Assembly: GCA_003254925.1 (NCBI GenBank)
Contig: QANZ01043826.1
Location: 215,409-279,408 of the forward strand
Length of the DNA: 64,000 nucleotides
Source: Chamaecrista fasciculata
Taxonomy: Eukaryota > Streptophyta > Magnoliopsida > Fabales > Fabaceae
Direction of reading: 5' to 3'
Program-made: the position numbers and the translations under genes
In this document: positions 16,172-26,353 of the stretch, one piece after another
Position numbering within the stretch: position 1 is the first letter of the stretch
Layout of the letters: each line of letters starts with the position of its first letter
The notes under the pieces: generated by a model
What the model saw: the letters and a program-made list of their open reading frames with translations, nothing else
What the model was told of the DNA's origin: nothing
The model's database searches: none

Positions 16172-16519
16172 ATGGCGAACACGAAACCGCCGAGACACAC
16201 GACGACGACGGCGAAGTCATTCACGCTTCCTCCGTCGCCGTCCTCTTCCTCCGACTTCGAGTTCTCCAGCTCCGCCGTCTCCCCCCGCAAATCCGCCTCC
16301 TCCGCCGCCGCCGACGACCTCTTCTACAACGGCCAGCTCTTACCTCTCCATCTCTCCCCTCGCATCAACATGCTCCGAACCCTCCTCTCCTCCTCCTCCG
16401 CCGCCGCACGCGACTCCTCCGGCAGCTCCAACGACTCCAACTCCCTCTTCGCCACCACCATCGACTGCAACTCCTCCCGTCCTAGCTCCGTCGCCGACGA
16501 TGACGACCTCCGCCGATGA
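16172..16519 (+). pseudogene. Captured fragment of a BKI1/MAKR-like gene inside the element
   Basis: Open frame of 115 residues, Ser/Pro-rich, with the block DDLFYNGQLLPLHLSPRI at about residues 48-65. That block resembles the N-terminal conserved motif of the BRI1 kinase inhibitor 1 / membrane-associated kinase regulator family, whose members act at the plasma membrane in brassinosteroid and receptor-kinase signalling. It lacks the C-terminal receptor-binding part and is truncated at the element's loop. GC content and CCG/TCC-rich codons differ sharply from the AT-rich surroundings, as expected for captured exon DNA. A mutated inverted copy lies at about 16552-16680 on the minus strand. The family call is from motif memory and is moderate. 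Confidence 0.5.
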
Positions 16520-16675
16520 GAGGTAGCTCCGTCGCCGACGACCTCCGCCGAGGGGAGAGATGGAGAGGTAAGAGCTGGTCGTTGTAGAAGAGGTCGTCGG
16601 CGGCGGAGGAGGAGGCGGCTTTGCGGGGGTAGACGGCGAAGCTGGAGAACTCGAAGTCAGAGGAAGAGGACGGCA

Positions 16676-16679
<4 letters not shown>

Positions 16680-16743
<64 letters not shown>
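16680..16743. repeat. GA dinucleotide microsatellite
   Basis: An uninterrupted (GA)n run of about 64 bases in the right arm of the foldback element. The left arm has the complementary CT run at about 16128-16154, so the two arms have diverged in repeat number. Confidence 0.9.
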
Positions 16744-16750
<7 letters not shown>

Positions 16751-17032
16751 TGTACTTTTTGGGTAAATTCACTTAAAATCTTAATTTACTTTCTTTTCTT
16801 ACGTTTTGATCCTATTATAAATAGAAAAGGACCTTAATATAAGAAAATAAAACTTTTGGGGATGAAAGTTTATTTTTCCTCTTTTTTTTAACAGAAAAAT
16901 GGATGGAAAACGTTAGAGGGACCAACTTTTTCAAGTTTTGCATAACTGGGGGACCAATATGGAACAAAAAATAACTGGGGGACCTATTTGGAACAAGGAG
17001 CATAACTAGAGGACCAAAATAGGACTTTGGCC

Positions 17033-17041
17033 TTAAAAAAA
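17033..17041. repeat. Target-site duplication, right (TTAAAAAAA)
   Basis: Same nine bases as 15831-15839, directly after the GGACTTTGGCC terminus. Confidence 0.7.
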
Positions 17042-17416
17042 AATAAAGAGCTGAATTGAAATTTATCTTAAATATATGAGACCAAAAACAAATTGATAGT
17101 CCACACACAAGATGGGTGCCATACCAAAATCCAAATTGAATAGATGATGATAGAGGGTAGAGTAGTGGAGCGCGTGAAGGGATACCTGGCAGTTCAGAAG
17201 ATAGCCACCTGGGTTTCCCCCACCGACGAAAAAGTGAAAACAGCTTAACAGCTTCTAAATAGCTTATTAACAGCTTCATAAAATTAAAAGCTTGTTTAAC
17301 AGCTTAAACAGCTTAACAGCTCAGCTCAAAGCCAACATAACAAAACATTAAAAGTGAAACAACATATCATAACAGCGAAATCGAAGGCAACAGAAAAGAA
17401 AATCGCAGAGCAAGCG
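17042..17416. other. Promoter / 5' region of the membrane-protein gene
   Basis: Short intergenic stretch between the foldback element and the next start codon. Several AACAGCTT repeats lie at about 17240-17315. The coding frame of the next gene extends upstream to 17354 but only through a GTG, so it is not taken as coding. Confidence 0.5.
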
Positions 17417-18814
17417 ATGAGCCATCATCACCCTCGGTTGCAGAACCTACGTACCACTCCCCAGTTACTCAGAGAAGCCGCCTCTTGTTTCGTTTCCAAT
17501 CTTCTCACATTCCTTTTCCTTTCTCTTCTTCTCTTATCTTTCCGTCTCGTCGTTGAAAACGGCATCACCCATGTCACCTCTATCATTGACCGCGATCCTT
17601 CTCTCAAAGCCTTTCTCTCTCGCCTTGACCTCGCCGGCAACTCCCACCCCAATCGCTTCCGATCTCCCCAACCTGCCGCCTTTCGCCGTCATCGTCGCCG
17701 CCCTTTCCTCCATCTCACTCGCGTCGGAACCCTAGACGATGATTTCTTCTCCGGCGATGATGACGATGGTCGCTCTTTGTTTGGCTCCAACCATAAGCCC
17801 TCTGTCAACGGCAGTTTTCTGCTTTTCGGCTCCTTTCATGTCAAATCAGGGTTTTCGGATCTTGTTATTGATAATGGGATTAGGGTTTCCGAGGTCGTTC
17901 GCTCCGGAATCACGTTCAAAGCTGAAGGGTTATCCTTTTCTGACGATAAAGACAAGGAGAACGAGAAAGAAGCTGAGGATCAGAAGGTTGATTTGGGAAA
18001 TGGTCAAGAAGTGGATAGAGTTGTCGATTTCCAGTTCTTTATAAAGGGCTTGGAAATCGGACATCGTGATGCTGCAGCACTGTTTTTTCTTGTCACTGTT
18101 CTTTCTGCGCTTTACGGATGGGTGATTTTAGTTTTTCTTGTTACATATTCATGGGTCCTGGGCACCGTTTTCGTTGCTGTTGTGAACGATCTATTAGGGA
18201 GGTTCTATTCAATTGCTGGTATGATTTGGAGTGGTTCCAGATTGGGACTCAAGAGGCTTTCAGGGTTTATTCTGATGAAGTGGGCCGTCAGGGACGCCTT
18301 GACCCAGCTTTTAGGACTCTGGTACTTCGGTGAAATTGAAGATCAGTATTCTTTCTTCAAGCTGTTTGTTCGATTAAAATTGATGCCATTCTCAGTTATG
18401 TCTCCGTGGGTTCGAGGTTTTGAGAAGGAGATCTCCGGATTCTTGTTCACTTGGTTTCTAGTTGATACACTTGTGGCATTTATATTTTCTATTGATGCCT
18501 GGGTTGCTATAGTGGACACAAGGAGGAGCGGGAGAGAAATTGTGAAGGAAGGTTGTTATTTGATATCTACAATGTTGAACCAAGCTATTCAAATTAAATG
18601 CTTGGAAGCTATATGTTGTGGATCGTTTGTGAGATGGATTTTAGCCCGAGTTTGTGGGAGATCTTTTGCCAAGATGTTCCAGTCAACAATGGAGGTTTAC
18701 TTCATGGTTGCTTGGCTGATCTTTTACTTTGCGTCCAGGTGTAGGGATGCCACTCGACAAGGTAGGAGGTTTGGGCAGAGAGAATTGGAGGTCTTGATTG
18801 AAGGTCATAGATGA
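17417..18814 (+). CDS. Plant-specific multi-pass membrane protein, function unknown
   Basis: Intronless frame of 465 residues from the first ATG (MSHHHPRLQNL). One hydrophobic segment lies near the N terminus (about 24-46). An Arg-rich and then acidic soluble region follows (about 80-215, with DDDFFSGDDDD and a Lys/Glu stretch near 178-190). Further hydrophobic segments lie at about 218-260 (two spans), 341-368 and 426-440. The C terminus is basic. I know of no biochemical function. I recall an uncharacterised transmembrane protein lying between PAL1 and a SAUR gene on Arabidopsis chromosome 2, and this gene occupies the same relative place. That it is a real gene is supported by its length, an intact frame and balanced codon use. 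Confidence 0.85.
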   Translation: MSHHHPRLQNLRTTPQLLREAASCFVSNLLTFLFLSLLLLSFRLVVENGITHVTSIIDRDPSLKAFLSRLDLAGNSHPNRFRSPQPAAFRRHRRRPFLHLTRVGTLDDDFFSGDDDDGRSLFGSNHKPSVNGSFLLFGSFHVKSGFSDLVIDNGIRVSEVVRSGITFKAEGLSFSDDKDKENEKEAEDQKVDLGNGQEVDRVVDFQFFIKGLEIGHRDAAALFFLVTVLSALYGWVILVFLVTYSWVLGTVFVAVVNDLLGRFYSIAGMIWSGSRLGLKRLSGFILMKWAVRDALTQLLGLWYFGEIEDQYSFFKLFVRLKLMPFSVMSPWVRGFEKEISGFLFTWFLVDTLVAFIFSIDAWVAIVDTRRSGREIVKEGCYLISTMLNQAIQIKCLEAICCGSFVRWILARVCGRSFAKMFQSTMEVYFMVAWLIFYFASRCRDATRQGRRFGQRELEVLIEGHR

Positions 18815-21683
18815 TACGTGGTGGATTTAATTGTAATGCTTAATTTACTGCAATATTTCACTGCTTTATGTCTCACACTTATGCAGTCCCGATTGGCCAT
18901 CACTGCCAATGTGTAATTTTGTTACCAACAGTGTATTTTATGTACTCTACAAGGAGGCAAAATATACTACTTGTGAATATTCTAAACGAGAATACATCAT
19001 GTCTATATTATTCTTGCAATCATTTAATTTGTTCGACCAATACATGTTGGTACTTGGTGGTAATAGTCAATCTGTATGAAATGGAGATTGCCAAATGATA
19101 TTTCACAATGCAGCAAAGAGTTCTGTTGTGACGACCGTTGTAGCTATATGGCAGCTTGTTGGGCGTATTTCATTGGGACAATTTATGGCATATGTTGGCT
19201 TAATCTACAACCTCGAGAACAGGGTAAGGCACATTAATTTGCAAGAATAGGAAAAATCTTTTTGTGTTTTTTATGCATTTTTCTTTGTCTACACAGTCAT
19301 TGCGGATGGTGGAGCTGCTTCACACTAAGTAACCGTTCATTTGTTATTCTTGGTCACCTATACTTTTTCTGTATTCATAAACATTCCATGATGACATTAT
19401 TTTAGCACTTATTTTGCATTGTGGAGTTGCTTGTGCAAGATTGAGTGAAGAAGGAACACATTTTGGGTTGATTTCTATTTTCTAGTGTGTTAATGGGCAA
19501 ACAGTCAAGTTCCACGTGAATGATATATAGAGATTTTCTTTTTCCTTCTCTTGGTTACTGTTTTTCTAAAGAGTGTTGATTTTGGTGGCTTTGAGTGTAA
19601 GTTTTCTTCTTTCTTTTTCCAGGATTGAATTTTGCAGGTTTGTTACTTGCCTGTATTTCCTGCTGAAAAGGGGACTGGATGAGATGGGTCATACAGATAG
19701 TGTACTAATGCCTCTAGATTATAATCAAATGAATCATGAATGGTAGTTGGCTACGGTTAGTGACCTGGAACGGCAAAATGAAAATCAAATTAAATAGAAA
19801 TCTATATTTGCTCATTCGAATAAACTGTGATGACCCTTGGAATGCTAGAAATTAGAAAATGATAACATTGCGAATATTTCCTGTGTGGCTACAAGCTAAA
19901 GTTATGGACAAGCCTGTAAAACCATAATTCTATCGAGGGTTCACCTACGGTTCATGAAATTCCGATGCAAATCAAGTAGGTTATTTCATGCAATTCTGCA
20001 GGAAAAATTAGAAGACGTAACATTATTAGGAAATTCTGATGTTTCTACGGTTTTCCAAGGTTGTTGAAATCGTAGTTTTCTAATCCGAAGTCTATTTATA
20101 AAGCGAATGGGAAAGTAAGAACCATTATGCAGCAATTAGGAATGAGTGACGAAATTCCGTCTGATTTAAGGGACCACATGTTGAATTAGTGGAGGTAAAC
20201 CATTTCTTATTCCTTTGAACTATGGAGTGAAAGGACGTATTTCATTCATAGTTGATGTAAACTGAGTTGGTACTGAGTTGTAAGAGTCAGGCTTTTGGCA
20301 GAGAAAAAGTATGCATCATTGCCAAGTGATCTCCCTACCATCGTGTATGGCCTACTCCAATAGTCCTATCCATTTCTTTGTTTTCTCTTGTAGTAACACA
20401 AATGTGAACTACTAAATTAAAAAATATGGTTGGTGGCGAAAGCCCTTATTGGGTTATATGAATATCTTTAGTACGCCCCTCCTCCCTCATATTGTTGTAA
20501 ACTTGCTATAGCATAAGAAAATCAAAAATTACTTGTACAAATTCACGAGCTGCTCGCATGGCTTTTAAGGACAATCAATTTGGCTCTACTGAATCCGTGA
20601 TTTGTTCTTTATTCCTGTCATGCTGCAATTTGTTCTTGCCTTCTCCATCAACTCATTTTCGTACATTTGCTGGCCTGTAAGTCTAGTCGGATAGCTGCCC
20701 TGTAGTGGTTTCTAAAATCTTCTATTGGTGGGAAATGAATATGAGTGTAAGTATATTAAAAGGATATAATATATGATCAAAGATTAACACCTGTGTTAGA
20801 TATTTTGTCTAATTGTATTCTTGTTTTTGATAAACAAAAATCTAGTCGAGGGATAGTTTTGGATTAGATAACCTATGGGGGAGTCCGGTACTGTAGTAAG
20901 GGAAATATTCTGGAACATAACAGTTAAAATTTTTTATTTTTTCTATTACGTATGACAAATATTAAGTCATTCAAAATTAGATGCATCATCCTAAACTTAT
21001 GAGAACTTGATCACTCAGATATTCTTAGTGGCACACGAGAGAAATGAAGTTTTCATTCATATAGCAGATTAGCATCCCATAGTTTTGGCTTATCTTCTAA
21101 CTACACTGTCCTTGTCTGGAATTTACTCGAGTTTCTCAATTCCCATCCTAGCTTAAACAAACTCAAGCCTTTCAGGACAATCGGTTTCCTTAAAAATTGT
21201 TCTTATTTTGCGAGCGTCAGAAAGTTCTAGCATTTTGCAATCTCTATTGATGTGACTCGGGCTGTAACCTTTCTATTAGATCTACTTGTACAACAACTTC
21301 TGCTTCTGGACTCTGGACCAGTGTAGTTAGATTACATATTTGACTGTTGAAAAATTCCTTGTTTTTTCGTCAAATCAATCTTAAAGCACGTCTCGTGTTA
21401 TGTCTTCAGTGGTAATTTAGTAACTTCATTTGTTGGATTTTGGAGAAGTGGCTTTTGATTGGCCAATTTACAAGCATTTTATCTTGTCCTGATTATTAGA
21501 ACAAGAAAACAGAACAGAATCCTATGTTCCCCCGAATTGATTTACATCCGTGAGCTAGATGACAGTTGTACTTGCATCTAGTCATATATAAAAATATTAT
21601 GGCTACAAATATTACAGACATATATCAGCATGCTTGTTAGAAAAAGAAACTTAACTCGATGTACTGTGACAGTGGATAGTTTC
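18815..21683. other. Intergenic, 2.9 kb, no gene recognised
   Basis: The first 200-300 bases are likely 3' UTR of the membrane-protein gene. The remainder is AT-rich, with only short open frames that resemble nothing I know. No tRNA, microRNA of a conserved family, or intact mobile element was seen. Confidence 0.45.
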
Positions 21684-22055
21684 TCAAAAACACAGAGTCA
21701 TGGGTTCGTTCTGAGGAGAGGTAGCACAACGAAGGACACTGAGGAAAAGATGCTCGTCGCAAGGGATGCAAAGTTTTGAATCTGAAACAAAATCATACTC
21801 TTCCCGAGCTTGATCAAGCAATGCCTTGAAGAGTGGATGATTGAGTAATGTGAGCTTGATTACGAATCTCTTGCAATTCTCACCTACGTACACAACAAGA
21901 TGACCCTTTGGTACATCACTGGGGATGGATCTTCTTTCATGCATGGAAGACCATAAAGCCCATTGATAACAGTACTCACAAGCAGAACAAGGTATGACTC
22001 GACTTCTCATTTTCTTCCACTTGTTAAGGCATCCTCTCAGAAACTTTCTCTTCAT
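21684..22055 (-). CDS. SAUR-family small auxin-up RNA protein
   Basis: SAUR proteins promote cell expansion, typically by inhibiting PP2C-D phosphatases and so activating plasma-membrane H+-ATPase. 123 residues, intronless as usual for the family. The start is set at 22055 (MKRKFLRGCLNKWKKM), because the frame upstream is a UTR-like low-complexity run reached through other codons. The basic N terminus is followed by the SAUR core at about 42-105: SDVPKGHLVVYVGE, RFVIKLTLLNHPLF, FKALLDQAREEYDF and a LCIPCDEHLF segment. A TATA box lies about 75 bases upstream on the minus strand. It sits between the membrane-protein gene and the TRFL8-type gene. Confidence 0.92.
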   Translation of the reverse strand: MKRKFLRGCLNKWKKMRSRVIPCSACEYCYQWALWSSMHERRSIPSDVPKGHLVVYVGENCKRFVIKLTLLNHPLFKALLDQAREEYDFVSDSKLCIPCDEHLFLSVLRCATSPQNEPMTLCF

Positions 22056-22128
22056 AGTTATTATTGGGTGTGTGAGAGAGAAAGAGAAAGAAAAAAAAAG
22101 TGCAGGGAGTACAATGAAAGTGAACAGG

Positions 22129-22136
22129 TTTATATA
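22129..22136 (-). promoter_or_regulatory. TATA box of the SAUR gene
   Basis: TATATAAA on the minus strand, about 75 bases upstream of the SAUR start codon. The spacing is normal for a short SAUR leader. Confidence 0.6.
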
Positions 22137-22214
22137 ATTGTGGCATGGGAAGTAGTACTGCTGGGGAGCATTAAATGGTTGGCATGATATTAAGTAGACC
22201 TTGTTCGTTAACAT

Positions 22215-25200
22215 TTAGATCATTGCATCTTGATACGAAACTGTACGAACATATATACATTGCAATAATTTTATATGTTTATTATAATCAAATTAGTATC
22301 TCTATTCTCTCCTAAGTAAGGATTCCTGCCTTTCTCTGTAATTCTTGATGGGTAGTACTTACTAACTGATATTTGGAAGTTGTCAAAATTAAGGTCCCAC
22401 AAGTTGGAGGAGGAAAAGATAAGGATATGAAAGCGGGATGGGATAAGTTTCTTGGTTGTAGTGCGAACCCACTTATTCTAATGCATAAGGATAAATATTT
22501 CAACATATGGTATTTTAATCTCGGAAAGTCGTAAACTTTTTTTTTTCTGAGTCGTAATCTTTGAACATTTTGTACTGCTAAGTGCTTAACATCCGTGAGA
22601 CCATTGATTTAGTGCTTGACAGTGGATCAGATGAATATGGGATCGAGTGCATTTTGGATACTTTGGTTAGACCGGGGGTTTGTTACGTTTAACTACCTGA
22701 TTAATAAATGATGCTTTATGAATGAGGAGAGATGAATGAACTATATAGTGGGTTACAACTCACTTTTTATACACGGTTTTAGTGTGTTGGGCAATTTATG
22801 CAGCTGAATTACTGACAATGAATAATATTTTAATTAGTGTCTGTCGGTTGCAGCATTTTCTTTTTGTTTATATGGACAATGGTGCACTATCCGTACAAAA
22901 ACTATTTCTTATTCAATCTTCAATTAGATATCTTGCATGTGATCTGGGATATATGCCCTTCCTATCAGTAAGTCTGTCTCAGGCTAAAAGGAAATGGGCT
23001 ATGAAATGCCAAAATAATGGAAGAAAATAAAGTATCTTCGGTTGCAGAAGAAGAGAATGAAAGTCATAGGGTTCTTAGGACGCAGCAACTTTTGACTCTC
23101 GCCCCTCGGTAGATGTGTTATCCTTGATCTGATTCCCATAATCTGTTAACTTGTGAATCTTGACCCCAGGTTTCTGGTTACTTTAACTAGAGTATTCATT
23201 TTCATTACTTCAACTTTCAACTCTGTTATGGAACACCATACATCATCTAAAAGTAATGTCCCACTATGTATAACGGAAGTTAATTTCCTTGACCAAAATA
23301 ACACCAGCAAATCTATTGAAATAGTTGTAGAAGGATAGGGATCGAGGCTTCCTTTTCTGCTGGTCATCCTCTGAAGATGGCCAGAATGATTGAGAGCCAG
23401 CACACTGATTCATCCCCTCTTAAGACAAATCTGTGCTGTGCTTGGTTGGTTGAAAAGAATAGCTAGCGCATCCTATATGTCACATCATCTGCAGTAAATT
23501 ATGAACAGTTTTTCCCAGATATGAATGACTATGAGAGAGACTGGAGAAAGTTAAACTTAAATGTTCTTGGCTTCTTTGATAGAGTCATGAAGTTGATGTG
23601 GTGAAAGGGGTATAATGAAGTAGGGGTATAATGAAGTTAATGATGTCCAAAGAGTGAGAGGCAGAGCCTAAAAGAACTGGTTGAAATTATTATGCAAAGC
23701 ACTCATATCATATGCAAAGGCAGCCCACCAGCCATTTTGTGCATTGAAATTATTATGTGATTTGACTTGGATAGATTAGGCTTACTCACTCACCTCTCTT
23801 CCACGTGCATTTCTCTGTTCTCACGAGCTGGCACTTCTCTCACATTATCATTTCCCCTACTTCTCATTACCCATACCCCTCCCTATTAATTCCTCTCCAT
23901 GCCTTCCTATTGGGAAGCAAAAGTCTTCACTTTCTCTGTGAAATTCTTCTTGCTCTCAGTACCACCTCAAGTTTAATATGTATATAGATCATGGTAAATG
24001 GAATGTTTCCATTATATACATAGTACATACTTGGAGGAACCAGAATTTACTGCCTACTGGCCAAACCTCATGGGTCAATTAAAAATGCATATATGAACTT
24101 GTCTTGTACTTGCTGTATGTGCATGCACTTCAGTTGGATAGGGATTTCAGTTTTGGAAGAATGCTATTCTATCCAAGTCCAATCTATCTGGTCTCCCATT
24201 TTTGTCTCCTCGCGTTCTATCATTTTTCCTTTGAGGGGGAAGAAGAAAAATTCTGAACAAACACATGGGCATGCCTTCTTTTTTCCCCTGGTATTTAATG
24301 GCAGACTCTGAGATTTTTTGTTGGTTATTTTATTCAAATAAATGGTTACTATTTTATGATTAAAAAAAACGGTATTCACCTATCCACCGAATCATCTGTG
24401 TCATATTATGAGTTGGCATCTACAACTTTGGTGATGCAGGGTATGGATATTATTGGACAGAAAATATACACGTCCTTAAAGATGTAGTAGGCAGAGTGAA
24501 GATAGAAATATAGAAAATACGTTGTAATGGAACTTGTAATGCACCCAAATGAATTAAATTAACATGCCATTTTCACCAGTACTTAGATTATATTTATTAT
24601 CAGATTAATACACTCTGTAGTCTGTACTTAAAAAATGATGTGCACCACTCAGATACAATACGAAGGCCACACCATAAACAAAGCAATTCCTTTGCAATAC
24701 CAAAAAAAAAGGGAGGAAAACAAAAGATGGAAAGAAAGAAAAAGCAAGATGGAAGATGACTTTAGAAACAGAAACACGTCAAATAATGAGATTTAATTTG
24801 AAGAATTTTGAGTTTTTTAAGATCAAGTTCTAAATTTGACTTTGTTTTATGTTTAAAAAAGTGAAAATGGATTAAAAAATGTCTGATACCTTTTTAAACT
24901 CTATGACATTACCCTAAAATAAAATAATAAGTGACTAGCAGAATTCCATTATATGATTTGACCCCCTGAAGCAACATCAACCTCAATCAGTGCACCCGCA
25001 TTATGCTGTTTCAATCTGTACAAGTATATAAATAATGAAATAAATAAATAAATAAAAGAATCCACTTATAAAAGATTGTATTATCCTTGTCGATGCTTAT
25101 CTTGGACGAAGAATTGTCCTAATCATCATTGCACGCGCGTGAAAAAAAAATATAATCCTAGTGAAATTGCATGAAGACCCACTTTCTCTTCGTCACATAA

Positions 25201-25227
25201 GAACACAAGCCATTTCTCTCTACATAC
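22215..25227. other. Intergenic, 3.0 kb, no gene recognised
   Basis: AT-rich sequence with scattered short frames (for example minus 23403-23146), none with family features. T-rich and C-rich leader-like segments at about 23800-23960 could belong to a non-coding transcript, but nothing decisive was seen. Confidence 0.4.
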
Positions 25228-25234
25228 TATATAA
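25228..25234 (+). promoter_or_regulatory. TATA box of the small-peptide gene
   Basis: TATATAA at 56-62 bases before the ATG at 25290. It supports the next frame as a transcribed gene with a short leader. Confidence 0.5.
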
Positions 25235-25289
25235 TATATGTGAACTTCACTTGAATATGTAGAGAACAGGGAAGCCAAGGTTTTTAAAA

Positions 25290-25571
25290 ATGAAGGTAAT
25301 AGCTTTATTTCTTGCTATTATGTTTTTGAGCTCCAGCTTGGTGGAATCCAGGAAGTTAGGAGTTGGTGGTATATATGGCTCAGAGCAGAGATTCCACCAT
25401 GGAAGGGGAAAAATAATTGAAGACAGTGAAGAAGAGAAGATGATTACTAATTACCCAAAAAGCAGTATGGCGAACCAACATGTCATGGCTAAACAGAGCT
25501 TCAACAATAAGGGTAGCGATTCTCGAGAAGATGACCATGTCAAGTTCAAACTTATTGATGGCCATGTGTAA
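25290..25571 (+). CDS. Small secreted-peptide candidate
   Basis: 93-residue single-exon frame. Residues 1-20 (MKVIALFLAIMFLSSSLVES) form a clear secretory signal with likely cleavage after VES. The mature part begins RKLGVGG and is polar and charged, with an acidic EDSEEEK patch near residues 45-51 and SREDDHVKF near the C terminus. It has no cysteines. The architecture (signal, RKLG after cleavage, acidic variable region) recalls precursors of secreted signalling peptides such as the RGF/GLV group, but the expected DY..P..HPP.HN terminus is absent. I could not find it within 550 bases downstream, even allowing splicing at the GTAAGA that overlaps the stop. Alternatives are a truncated precursor or a lineage-specific secreted protein. 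Function unknown. Confidence 0.6.
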   Translation: MKVIALFLAIMFLSSSLVESRKLGVGGIYGSEQRFHHGRGKIIEDSEEEKMITNYPKSSMANQHVMAKQSFNNKGSDSREDDHVKFKLIDGHV

Positions 25572-26353
25572 GAGCAGCATGTTCTTAATAGCTGAGGTGG
25601 CGTATATCTAAGATTTTCAGCGAATTATAAGGCTTCTGGTTTCTTCTGTTGTGTGAATTATAGAGTGGGGGGTCGATAATAATAATAATGTTCTTATTGT
25701 TAACTGCATAACTGGAGTTTGGAAGTTATAAAATGTCCATAGTTTTTGCCTCCTTAAATGGAGAGCGTGATTTGCATATGGTAAAAAGGTTGCTTAGGTA
25801 CAATAGCGCTGGGCTGCCGATTCTTATTGCCTATTGTACTATTGTAGATTTTAGATTACTGTCACCAATATATCTGATCAATTCACTAATAATAAGGTAT
25901 CTTAACGTTGTTATCATGATATAGAGTTCATAATTCCCACGATTCCCAGCGTATAACTGAGTTTCTTTCAATTTAAGACGAAACCTGAATTACTTTAAGG
26001 TCATGCTCATACTTGACAGCCATCTAAATGTAAGACTTAGGAAGAATAATGATACAAAAAAAAGTGGGTGTGACACCATTTCCTTAACTATGTTAAATGG
26101 GTTTAATTTCTTAATATTACAGTTCGCTGATCCCTTCATCCAGAATTAACCATACATGACCAAACCATGAACGATTTGTACATATCCGGCATGACTTAGT
26201 TCGGGTTCTCCCATAAAATCTCCCTAGTCTATCTATACACAAGCAAATATTACTGAGTGAACTTGTGCATACAAGTACAGAAAAAGTTAGAACTGAATTC
26301 AAGCAAGACTCTTTTAACTTTGACTCCATTGACTGACTGATACAGACGGTGTT
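25572..26353. other. Intergenic between convergent peptide and TRFL8-type genes
   Basis: Probable 3' UTRs of the two converging genes. No further feature is seen. Confidence 0.5.

Larger units (their letters stand above)
15840..17032. mobile_element. Palindromic Mutator-like (Pack-MULE-type) element
   Basis: 1193-bp foldback. It starts GGCCAAAGTCC and ends GGACTTTGGCC. The left terminal inverted repeat (about 15840-16125) and the right one (about 16742-17032) match over roughly 290 bp with few mismatches, and each contains three GGTCCCCCAGTTAT-type sub-repeats. The next inner layer is a CT run on the left and a GA run on the right (16680-16743). Innermost, a host-gene fragment is also present in both arms (about 16228-16358 against 16552-16680), leaving a loop of about 190 bp. 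Flanking 9-bp duplications support a MULE origin. No transposase is encoded, so it is non-autonomous. Confidence 0.8.

Noticed and set aside
17354..17416. Upstream extension of the membrane-protein frame
   Set aside because: It opens only with GTG; the first ATG is at 17417.
23146..23403. 85-residue minus-strand frame in the SAUR-peptide interval
   Set aside because: No recognisable motif, no TATA or splice context; treated as chance.
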